Origin: Bilabrum cf. latius
Taxonomy: Eukaryota; Bigyra: Bicosoecida; Bigyra; Bicosoecida
Assembly (NCBI GenBank): GCA_965178125.1
Contig: OZ237768.1
Location: forward strand, 62,001 to 126,000
Length of the DNA stretch: 64,000 bases
Direction: 5' to 3'
Under the pieces are notes generated by a model. That model had not been told where the DNA came from. It searched no databases and saw only the letters and a program-made list of their open reading frames with translations. Positions 46,712 to 56,938 of the stretch are shown one piece after another. Position numbers and translations under genes: made by a program. Every line of letters begins with the position of its first letter. Within the stretch, counting starts at the first letter, position 1.

Positions 46712-49700
46712 TCACACAGCCTCCGCTCCCATGTGCACACTGACTGCGACCATCTTCTTGCCGGTGTCAACCGCCTTGCCCTGCTCCCGTCGAGCACCCT
46801 TGCACTCGCAGCACATGAGTGCGACCGCGATGCTGCCCAGCAGGGCGATGGCGAGGACTGCCACCACCACGACCATGAAGACCGGGATCTCGTCATCCCC
46901 CTCGTCGGATACAACGACTGCGGAGCTCGCTGCCTGTCCAGCGTCTGCCTCCAGCACCACCGCGTTCTCGTCATCCACAGTCACCTGTGCGCTAGGCACC
47001 GAAGCCGTCAGCTCCTGCAGCACCTCCGGGGCCAGCAGCTGGGGATTGATCTAGCCTTGCAGGGTGTTGGCCTCGGCAGCGTCGCGGACCTCCATCTGCA
47101 GCAGCAGTTGCGTCCCCGAGTCACCCATGGGCTCCAGCCAGAAGGTCACGTCCTCCAGGTCCACACCAGATGCGGTCACCACAGCCTCCACGAAGGACTC
47201 CGCCGCAGCGCAGCCGATCTCGGAGGGCAAGGCTCCGGCGATGTCCACGCGCACCTGCAGCAGCTGGGAGTCCATGCTGGTCACAGGAGCCTCGGCGCAC
47301 ACGACAGCCTCGTCGGTGGCCCTGTTGCGCGGGGCCACTGCGACCGGCTCGGCTGGGGCAGCGGACGCCGAGGCTGACGTGCTCGGGGATATGCTCGGGG
47401 AAGTGGTTGGGGACATGCTAGGGGACGTGGTCGGGGACGTGCTTGGGGTAGGTGTGCTCGAAGAGCTCTGCAAAGCATGAGGAAAAAGTGCAATTCCTGG
47501 TGGAGGTGGTTTACGTTGTATCAGTGCAAGTATCGTACCGGTAAGACTGGTGGGTGGCATCTCTTACAGGGCTGGTGCTGCTGCTCGGGGACTGCGGCGA
47601 GTGGAGGAACAGGCAGCATAAGGCACCCATGCCAATGAAAGCAAGCTTCGCGACTGCATCATGTCTGACACCTCGCTTGAACGAGACGCCGGTTCAATCT
47701 TTCTTGAAACTTACAGGAGTCGTTGAGCTGGAGGTTGACGGCGTCGGCGACGGCGTCGGCGTGGACGAGACGCTCGGAGTCTGCAGAACCGGGGCGGGAG
47801 CGGTAGGCAGGGTAAGGCAGGGCATGGCATGTAGTGGGTGCTTTATGCCTTGCATGGGTGTATCAATCGGCCTTGGCGGTTCTCTGGACTCACTGGGGTG
47901 GACGAGCTCGTTGTTGATGGCGACGGGGTCGGCGACGATGTCGGGGTCTGCGAAGGCAAGGAAATGAAGCGTTTGCTGGCTGAAGCATAGAGCGTGAACC
48001 TGCGGCATCTGGGAGCACGTTTGTCCGTGTTGAATGGGACTTCGTCTTACGGTGCTCGGGGTCGGCGTTGGCGGAACCACCCGGAGAACAGTCGGCTCCT
48101 TGCCGGTGAACATCGTCTTCTGCAGGTTGAAGAGCTCTAGCGCGTTAGGACGACTCGCGGGCAGCGGCATCGGCCCGTCAATGTTAATTTCATCGCCGTC
48201 GTCATCCGCAAGGCCCGATTCCCCGAATCCGAAGTGGAACACCCGGGCGCCGTGCACGCTGCGGGGAGCCACGCACGCAGAGTGCATCCCGTTCTCGCTC
48301 GTGCTCGGAGTCATCCAGCAGATGACGCCCTCGCCCGTGGGCTCCATGTGGGACGGTTCGTGGAGCTCTGTGTCATGCACGAGTGGGACACCGCCCTGGT
48401 CCACTTCTATGCGAGCGGCCGGCGACTGCATCAGGTCGAAGAAGGCCAGACTGTACTCCTCCTCCGCCTCCTGCTCGCTCCCTGCGTACGCCACTAGCAC
48501 TCCGCTGCCGTCCGACAGGAAGGAATTCGGCCCGATGAACTCGCCCTCCGTGAATAGCACCTCCCCAAAGGCAGGCGGGTCCTGTCCAGGGCCCCACTCC
48601 ACGATGCACGTGTGGTTGTCATTCGTGTCGCATGGGGCAAGCGACTTGATAGTGTAAGCATCATCGTCGTAATGGAAGCCGTCGCGTGCTGAGAAGAAAT
48701 CGCCGTAGATCACCCCGAGAGAGACAACGGTCTCGTCAACGTATCCACCTGTGGAGTTCAGTTCCACGATGTGGATCTCGCCCGTCACAAAGTTGTCGAC
48801 AGGTCCTGCCGTGGTGCTGCCACCGTTATAGCCCGGGATTCGCTGCTACTCCTCGAATGTCACGGCTACGTAGGGACTGCTTCCTCCGAACAGCGAAAGG
48901 GAAGCAGTAACGTCCGCGTTGTCGCTGCTGTTGTACACTTTATGCAGGTGCGTGAAGGTACCGTGCGGATCGGTCGAGTCGGCAGAGTACAGCTAGTAGC
49001 CCTCCTGGGTAGCCGGGTCCTCTCCCATGAAGACCATGAACCGGTCCATGGCAATCATGGGCCGAGTGTAGTCCTGAATGCGCACCCCTAGAGCCTCCCC
49101 TACGTAGGTCCGAATGTTGAGAGGCTCCGCCATGTCCACGAGGACTAGCCCGGTGTCCCAGTCGAAGGACCCACCCATGATTCCGAACGCGACCTTGGTC
49201 CCGCCGTCGAGCAACGCAAAGGTCGAGATCGGTGACATTTGGCCACTGTTGTCGTCTACCGGAGGGCCGTCCGCGATCGAGTACATGAGCCGGACAGGGG
49301 CGTGGTCTCCGTCAAAGAAAATGATCTGGCTGTCTGACCAGTCGTCCGCATCCAGCTCCCTTGGCTGCCTGAAGACAGCCCCGGCTCCCGATGTCTCCTC
49401 CAACAACACATCGTCCTCGGAGTATCGCGACACGGACGAGAGGTACCCACTACGCCTCGACGGGTGGGCCAGCGGGTGCGACGGCATGTCGGCGGCCGAC
49501 ACAAATGAGTATCCGACTGCATCGGCGGGGTCCTCCACCATGCACACCCAGCCTCGCTGCACCTCTTTGTTGGTGACGAAGCACGGGGATCCATCGCTCG
49601 ACCTTGCGAACCGCTTGTTGGTGCCCTGTGCTCCCTGGTACGACCGGCTCTCCGCGTAGATGTACCTCTTCCTCAGGCTGGCGTCCATGTCAGGGGCACC

Positions 49701-51868
49701 GTCGTATATGCCGGCCACATCCAGGAGCAGGATGCCGGCCTCGGAGCTGAGCATGACCGACTCGGGCTACCCGTCGGCGCGGCGCAGGACGAAGCCGCGG
49801 TCGCGGTACTGCTCGCGCCACTGCATGGTCTGGAAGTCCGAGAGAGCGAGCGGTACATTAGGACCTGACGGGTCCCCATTCCAGTAGGAGAAGGTGATGC
49901 CACCGGGAGACACGTCCTGCCCACTCACAAAGAGCGGATTCCCTCGGTTGTGCCTCTGCAGGAAGCCCACCCCCCCGTTCTTGCCTCGCCCGGGTAGGAC
50001 GTCCACGATAGTGCCAGCACCCGTGCTTAGCGCGGGACCCCATGTGACGGTCCCGTCCGGCGCGATTATGATCCTCATTGCAACGTGCTCATGGACGGCA
50101 CTATACGTCTCGACCGTGGTGTGCACTGTCGTCGTCCCATCAAGAGACGTTTCAGAGACTAGCATGGACTACGGAGACAAAAACCTCTCCGCCGACTGGT
50201 CAGAGCTGTCAAAGTCATCCAGACCCTGCTGGGCCTCGGTTGCATTCCCGGACCAAAAGAAGATGTCCCTGTTTCCATTCGATCGCACCTGTTGGTCGTT
50301 GGCAGAGAACAGCACGCCTCGTCCGGGGACTCCTCGGACATTTTTGACCTTGTCATCCCGGGACAGCTGCTGGTTGACCATGAGGGGCGTGATGTTGCCG
50401 GTGTCCACGTCGAACTTGATCATCTTGGTTGCTCCGCGGTTCTGGCCGCTCCTCGCCGAAAGGTAGACGGCCCGCTGCTCCTCGACCACGGCCATGGTCT
50501 CCGTTAACATGCTGCTGGCCTGCGACCACGTCCACGTCTCGCTGGATAGCGCAGCTGTCTGCGTGTCGAGGTTGTAGCAGGTGAGCATGGCGCCCGAGCA
50601 CCAGAGGTACCCCTACGCAGATGGGCTCTGGGGTGTCTTGCCGAGCCAGCACAGGGTGGAGCTGTCGATCGCATGCGTGTATACGCCATTCAACTCGTTG
50701 CAGCTTTGGTGCGGCTTGATTCCGCCCGCCCCAGGGACACTCTCGTAAATCATGCTGGCGGTTGGGGGCATGGCTGATGCATCGGCAAAGTCGACACAGG
50801 CCATCTCAAAGCCGGCCGAGGCGTTCGCGACAGCTGCAAGGCAGATCCTTGTATCCCCCATCTTGACGGCAGAGTTCGCCTCAGACGTTCCGTGGACAAT
50901 GTACAGCTGGCTGCCTGCGGGCAGTCGACGGTCCCAGCAGTAGAGCCCCTGGTTTGCACGAGCGTTTCCTCCCCCGTAGCTCATGGTGGTGCATACGACG
51001 CCCAAGGTCTCGAGCTCTATCACGCCGTAGCTCTTGTCCACAGTCATCGACGGGCCGGTGGATGGACCGCCGGGCCAGTATCCCTCCCCAAAGGCGTTCG
51101 ACACCCCCAAGCAGCCGGAGCGAGAGCCGTTGCGGTCAGCCGCCCAGAAGCAGCCGCTGCGTCAAATATGGCATGGAAGGAATAAAAAAACATTTTCACT
51201 GCTGACTGCTTGCACTGCCATCGCTTCCTGATGCCATGTCTGGAGCACTTTTTGGTTTATTAGCGTCGGCGTGTGTGGCTACACGAGCGGCTCTTCTCTC
51301 ACCCACCAAAGGAGTTCTGCTGGCCGACGATAATGTCTCCTTGAGTAATGACGGAATCTACGTCTCCGGTAGTGAAGAAGCCCACACCACCTGAGCCAGG
51401 GACAATGTCGGCGACACGCTTCACCGTCGTCGCGCTGAAGTTTCCCGTGTACTCCACGGCAACGGGCTCCGGGCCTGCGAATAATGCAAGCGCAAGAGGA
51501 TTCAAGGTCTTGGATATTGTTGTGGTATGCGAGCATCTCCCCGCGCGATTCTCGAGTGTAGAGCAGCCTGGTAATGCCATGAACAACAGAGCGAGCGAGC
51601 GAGCGAGCGAGCGAGCGAGGGATTCACGTCTCTCACCGTATGCGCCCCCAAAGAAGAACCCAGCTCCCCATCCCTCCCGCTGTTTCAGGAACTGAACATA
51701 AGGCTGATATAACTCCTAGTTTAGCTCATGCACGAATGCCTTAACCGAACCACCACCGTCGATTTGCTCCAGATCAATTTCGGTGTACCTCGAGTCAAAC
51801 TGGAGAGCCACCGCAAACGCGGCAGTAGCAGCCGCTGCCCCAAGGCAGCGAGCGAAAATCAGCTACAT
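46712..51868 (-). CDS. Type I membrane protein with large ectodomain and Ser/Thr/Pro stalk, copy B (1,469 aa, eight in-frame UAG)
   Basis: Near-identical paralogue of 39523-44651 with the same seven-exon structure: 51868-51637, 51474-51303, 51156-48051, 47947-47894, 47780-47715, 47591-47568 and 47467-46712. The start is again ATG followed by TAG (51863). All eight TAG sites of copy A are kept (51863, 51716, 50613, 50169, 49767, 48993, 48846, 47051). Stop TGA 46712-46714. Exon 7 is 12 bp longer and adds four Ser/Thr/Pro residues to the stalk. Splice sites are intact, so both copies can be active. The ectodomain, TM helix and tail are as in copy A. Confidence 0.75.
51588..51620. repeat. (GAGC)n microsatellite in intron 1 of membrane-protein gene B
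   Basis: About eight GAGC/GCGA units here versus about three in copy A (44389-44404). It lies just downstream of the exon 1 donor on the minus strand. Confidence 0.8.
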
Positions 51869-52315
51869 TATACTTTTCCCGGTCTTCTTGAAGCCCTAGT
51901 CGTCTCGCCACGAAGGAGCTGTGTGAACTAAGCCGTTGGTGCACCGTGACTCGGCGGCAGCGGCGCCGCAGCGCTGGCGGAACTTCTTGAACCTCCAAGT
52001 TGTGACGTGGCGGATGGCGGCCGTGCCCGATCCAAGCTTCCAGCTCGGGCACATGACAAGCCGATTCATTATGTATTTAAGCTGGGGTTGCCACGATTTC
52101 AGCAATCGAGCTCGAGCGGGATGTTCGGCTCGGGCGCAGGTGCTTGGGGCCTGCCAGCCGTCCAGTTGGCATCACGCAGACGGTGTCCCACGACATGCCT
52201 CCATTGTCCGTATCAATGAGTGAGTCGTAGTTCGGATTGGCATCCACCTGGGCCTGCAAGACCACTGTGGGGAAGTCTGCATCCCCACCAGGAAGCTGAG
52301 CTTTTTTTTTTTTTA
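51869..52315. other. 5' flank of membrane-protein gene B
   Basis: About 450 bp homologous to 44652-45083. It contains the relic exon at 52077-52253 and ends in a 13-T tract at 52302-52314. Confidence 0.45.
52077..52253 (-). pseudogene. Relic terminal exon, copy B
   Basis: Counterpart of 44847-45032. TTGCAG acceptor, then a frame with SLIDTDNGGMSWD and CVMPT, ending at TAA 52077-52079. The two copies share the first 30 residues but diverge after an indel, as expected without selection. Confidence 0.4.
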
Positions 52316-53764
52316 AGGCATTGGAGGTGCTACTGCTCCCGTCGTGGTCTCGTGGTCTCGTCCAACCGCGCCCTCACTCCGGTCGCAAGGGCAGGGGCCT
52401 TCAATGTGATGGACCCACCGCAAGCGATCTCATCCTCCTCCCACTCGCACGGGCAGCCGGCGCGAGGGCATCACGACCCGGCCCCCTCCTCGGCTTCAGC
52501 CGCATCGACCGCCGCAGGATCGTCTGCCTCCCACCAGTCTGGTCAGGGCACAGGACAGCCCTCGCCGCTGGGTCCTATCCGAGCCTCGGTCAGCGCGCTG
52601 GGCAAGGGGCAGGGCCTGGGCCAGCCGTCCCTTGTTTCGCTGGGGGAGAGCGTGCAGGCACAGGGGAGCGCGGCGGCGGGTGCTGCAGGACGGGCGGCGC
52701 CTACTGGTGTGACGAGTGTCCCGACTCGGCCGGTGTTGTCGTACAACAAGCGGCTCCGTGGGCAGGAGACGGAGGCACTGGGGCCCATCGGCGGGTCCAT
52801 GTCGCGTGGGGCTGCTGCCGATGCTGCTGGTGGCAATGGTGCTTCTTCGTCCGGGGGTGGAGGCGGCACCCAGAAGCAATCCCAGTCCCGGCGCGCTGCC
52901 ATGGCGGCTCGAGCAGCGGAGAGACACGGCCTCGTCCTGCCCGACGACCCCCCTGCTCCCCCTCCGCCGCTCGAGTTCAAGTCGACGGCCGAGCTGGCGC
53001 GGTCCATCGCGCGGGCCGAGGGCAAGGAGGCTTTCAGAGAGACACACGCAGTGGGCGAGGGCAAGGTAGCGGGTGCCAGCATCGGCTCCAGCACCGGGGG
53101 CATGCCGCAGGTGGGGGTCCGGCAGCAGGCCTGGGACGCGGCCGGGGGGACTGCTGCTGCCTATGGCTCTGGGTCTGGCTCTGCCTCTGGCTCGTCGCTC
53201 GTGGGGCGGTCCTCGTCGCAGCCCGCGCTGCCCAGCCTACGGGGCGATGGCGCGAGATCCGCCCCCTCTAGTCGGCAGGGCGGCAAGAGGGTGCGCGGCG
53301 GGGAGGATGCATCGCATGGCGGTGAAATGACCATGGAATCCCTGGCAAGGAGCGCTTCGGCGGCCGGGGGGATTGGCGTCTCCTCTGCGGCGGGTGGCGT
53401 GTCGTCTGCCCAGCTGCAGGCCCGGCTAACCCGCATCCTGGTGGACTCCAGCTTCGGCACAGCGTCCATCGCCGCCACCACGGGTGGCCTGGCGAGCAGG
53501 CCCGGGAGGGTGTCTGCTGGGAGCGCCCGGCGGCGGGCCGAGGAGAGAGACAGCTCGAGGAAGATCCTCGGCGCGGCAGGGAGGTATCCAGACCCGGCGG
53601 ACAAGCAGCGGTACATGGATCAGCTGGGCGGTGGGGGTAGGGGTGCAGGAGCTGCCAGCGGCAAGGGCAAGGGCAAGGGCAAGGGCAAGCGGGCGGTAGG
53701 GCGTGCGAGCAGCGGGCAGGGCCATATGAAGAGCAGAAGAGGGCCTAAGCTAAGGAGCAAGTAA
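52316..53764 (+). pseudogene. 3' fragment of the armadillo-repeat gene, copy C
   Basis: Third copy of the gene tail, with the parental frame open from about 52350 to TAA 53762-53764. It has CAG at 52544-52546 opposite the parental TAG 38053, an in-frame 36-39 bp deletion near 53375, and the longest Lys-Gly run. A one-base difference near 52345 breaks the frame at its 5' edge. No promoter of its own is visible. Confidence 0.8.
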
Positions 53765-53840
53765 ATGCAGTACTTGTAGCATTGATTGGTCGAAAGATCC
53801 GGATGGTATCGAGTTGCGTGCTGTTATGCGAATATCGACG
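52316..53840. repeat. Truncated tandem duplication unit C
   Basis: Only the first 1.5 kb of the unit is present. Homology to units A and B stops at about 53840, just after GCGAATATCGACG. Confidence 0.9.
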
Positions 53841-53878
53841 CGCGCAATAAGTGTGACGTATAACGACATCCTTCTGCA
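53765..53878 (+). promoter_or_regulatory. Compact 5' region of GH35 gene across a duplication breakpoint
   Basis: Only 114 bp lie between the stop of fragment C and the GH35 start. The last 38 bp are unique; the rest is armadillo-gene 3' flank. GTATAAC at about 53858-53864 is the only TATA-like element. Confidence 0.4.
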
Positions 53879-56614
53879 ATGCGATCTTTGGCTGCCGTCG
53901 CTTTAGGGTAGCTGCTGGCATGCTCTGCTGCTATTGCATCGATCCCGGGATTCCCACGGTACAGCGACTATGCTGGCTCAAAGTATCGAGTGGGTTACAC
54001 AAAGCGATCCATCACCTTGAACGACGAACCTGCCCTATTTGTCTCGGGTTCGTTGCATCCTCCGCGGATCGAGCCTGCCGATTGGAATACAGCCTTTGAT
54101 CAGATCCTCGAGTCCGGTGGTAACATGGTGAGAACGGGTTCGCCTACCGTCGTCGCAAGGCCAAACAGAATCGTGCAATGATGTGCAAGGCTGCTTCCTG
54201 TGTGTCGGTATGAATGTATCGCAGGTTCAGCCATACGGTGAGTGTTGCACTCGGTGCCATGATGGCTATTTCTAGCTCCAGTCGGATCAGTTGCACTTGG
54301 CGCCACTGGCAGCAACCTCGCCTGTCACGACTGCTAGGCAACGTTGAACATGCAGCATCGCTTTTGATGACCTTCTTGTTGTATTTGCAGTCTTCTGGAA
54401 CTTCCACCAGCCGACCGAAGAGGAGTGGATCTGGGAGGGGAGAGCCAACCTCACTGCCTTCATCGAGGCTGCCGCCAACAAGGGCCTCTTCGGTGAGCAG
54501 CGTGGTCTGTCTTGTGTCAGTGCGTCCGTATGCGACTTAGGGGGCATGCTGTCCAACTCATCTCTACTTTCTCCCTTTTTGACTGGCACGCTATCCAGCG
54601 CATCCTCATCTCTACCTCTCCCTTATACCTGATCAAGTGCCCAGTGGTCCTGCGCGGCGGCCCCTATGTGTGCGCCGAATGGAGTTCGGGCGCAGTGCCG
54701 GTATGGCTGAACGGCAAGCCGGGCATCTCGTACCGCACCGAGAACGCCGTCTGGCAGCACTACATGCAGCAGTTTTTCGACCGGATCATCAAGGCCGTGG
54801 GCGAGGCCAAGCAGTTCGCCGCGCAGGGCGGGCCCGTGGTCATCGTCCAGGTCGAGAACGAGCTGCACGGCGCGCCCGACTCGTACGTGCAGTGGTGCGG
54901 AGACATGGCTCACGAGGCCGTGCAGCCGTATGACCCGGACGCCGTGATTATCATGTGCAACGGGCAGAGCGCCAACAACACGGTCAACACGTGCAACGGC
55001 AAGTCGTGCACGGGTTTCATCGAGGAGAACGGGCAGAACCACCGCATCCTGGTGGACCAGCCCCCGCTGTGGACCGAGGCAGAGGGTGGCTTTCAGGTGT
55101 GGGGGGGCAGCCCCTCTGACCCGACCTCGTACTTTTGGGGGCAGCCCGCCGCGCAGGAAGCCTTCAACATGGCCCAGTGGTTCGCGAGAGGAGGCTCCCA
55201 CGCCAACTACTACATGTTCTCCGGGGGCTCCAACCCCTCCCGGTTCGCTGGGGCTGGCATCACCCAGTACTACGCGATCGACGGGCCCGTCTGCAGCGAC
55301 CTGCTCCCCCACGAGCCCAAGTATTCGCACCTTACGGGCCTGCATCGCGCCGTGGAGTACTACGCCCCGCACATCGCCTACTCGGACGCGCAGGTGAAGA
55401 ACAAGGTGCCGGTGGAGTACTTTGACACGAGCAACAGTTCATGGGCCACGGGCACCCAGCAGTACGCCTTCGTGTACCAGTCCAGCGAGGGCACCAAGCA
55501 AGGGGTGCCCGCGGTGGCCTTTGTCGAGTCTGTGGCGAGCATCCCTCTGCGCGTCCGGTGGAGGCAGCACGAGTTTGACATGGGCCCGAATTCAGTGGCG
55601 GTGGTGGACGAGCAGGAGGGCATCCAGTGGCTCTCCAGCGCGGTGACTGCCCCTGCCGTGCACCGCGTGTACGACCCGATCGCGGACCTGGGCGCGACGG
55701 GGCTGCGGGCCGGCAACTCGCTGGACTGGAGCAGCTGGGGCGAGCCCATCACTGCGGCAGAGGCCAAGCAGGGTCCTCCCAGCAAGAGTGCCGCCTCCCC
55801 CATCGAGCAGGGCAACTTCACGAGCGGTGTCACCGAGTACATGTGGTACGAGACGGCCATGCCCTCGGGGGGCATCAAGAAAGGGGACCAGCTGTCCATC
55901 GCATCCAGGACGGCCAACTCCATGCTGCTGTTCGCTGACGACCAGTACCTGGGGGAGGCAAACGACCACTCTCACCACGACGACGACAAGGAGCTCACCA
56001 TCACCGCGAGTGCCGACGCCACCTCGGCCCAGCGGCTGTCCCTCCTCTCCGCCACGCTGGGCTACTCGAACGACATGGGCAGCGGCAGCGGCCCCAAGAC
56101 CAAGGGCATCATCGGGGCCGTGAAGCTGGGGAACAACGAGGTGCAGGGGCCGTGGACCATGCGGGGCGACCTGACGGGCAACTTCCTGGAGATCGCCTCA
56201 GCCGCTGGCAAGAGCAAGGTCAGCTGGACCAAGGGGCCGGCCACCGGCGCCGCGCAGCGGCTGACGTGGCTGCAGGCCGAGTTCGTGCTGCCCCGCGCAT
56301 TGGGTGAGGGCGAGCGGCTGCACTTCAACGCGACGGGGCTGGGCCGGGGCCACCTGTTCCTCAACGGCAACGACGTGGGCCGGTACTGGACGATCTTGCG
56401 GAACGACGGCTCCGGGCAGTTCACGCAGACCATGTACCACCTGCCCACGGCACAGCTTAATCCCGCGGGGCAGAGCAACGTGATCACCGTGGCAGAGGTG
56501 CTGGGGGCCACTGCGGTGGAGCAGCCGGGGCTGTTTGTGGCCAGCATGCAGCCGGGGTCGGGCGAGGAGCCGAGCAAGGGCTGGGGGCAGGAGATCAACT
56601 CGTGCAAGATGTGA
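53879..56614 (+). CDS. Secreted glycoside hydrolase family 35 beta-galactosidase (777 aa, one in-frame UAG)
   Basis: Four exons: 53879-54127, 54225-54237, 54391-54492 and 54645-56614 (TGA 56612). They total 2,334 nt and join in phase. The product hydrolyses terminal beta-galactosyl residues, probably in the wall, vacuole or outside the cell. The start ATG opens a signal peptide (MRSLAAVALG, TAG at 53909, then LLACSAAIAS). GH35 landmarks follow in order: FVSGSLHPPR, VQPYVFWN (built across three exons), GGPYVCAEW, GISYRTENAV, VIVQVENE with the acid/base Glu at about 194, and PLWTEAEGG with the nucleophile Glu at about 266. GGSHANYYMFSGGSN and C-terminal jelly-roll-like domains complete it. Both catalytic residues are present. 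Without reading the TAG the signal peptide is lost. Confidence 0.92.
54225..54237 (+). other. 13-nt microexon in GH35 gene
   Basis: GTTCAGCCATACG is flanked by ATCGCAG and GTGAGTGT. It supplies Val-Gln-Pro-Tyr plus one base, restoring the family-conserved Val/Ile-Gln-x-Tyr-Val-Phe-Trp-Asn segment. Direct joining of the neighbouring exons would lose it and break the frame. Confidence 0.85.
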
Positions 56615-56938
56615 AGAGAGGGAGAGGGAGCTCCAGCTCGACAAAAGGGGGCGAAGGGGAAGTGGAGTGGTTTAGCTCGGAACAAGTCGCTCGCAGACTG
56701 GTCTGGGCCACCCCATCCGCCTAGAGACACTGGAAGGAAGGAAGGAAATTCTGGTTTAAGATGCAATTCACGATAGTGTAACAAACACACAACTCGAAAA
56801 TCCGAAAAACTACTCGTACTGTGCGGTAGAACACCTAACATAGTAAAAGTAGAAATCCAAACAGGCGGGTTGTTGCGGGACAAGCCCTCGCACCCAACCA
56901 CAGCGGTCGCTGTGGCACCGGTATCCCCCAAAACTGCT
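56615..56938. other. GH35 3' flank and retrotransposon 3' end
   Basis: These 324 bp lie between the converging GH35 (+) and retrotransposon (-) stop codons. A (GGAA)n run at about 56732-56747 reads (TTCC)n on the retrotransposon strand and could be its 3' tail. TGTAA at about 56777 could serve GH35 polyadenylation. No gene here. Confidence 0.45.

Larger units (their letters stand above)
45084..52315. repeat. 7.2-kb tandem duplication unit B
   Basis: Second copy of unit A, same orientation. Ends at a 13-T tract (52302-52314) at the position where unit A ends with four Ts. Confidence 0.93.

Noticed and set aside
54512-54644. In-frame upstream extension of GH35 exon 4
   Set aside because: It is the intron: a conserved acceptor at 54644 restores the family motif Gly-Leu-Phe-Val-Val-Leu-Arg exactly, whereas the unspliced extension has no GH35 similarity.
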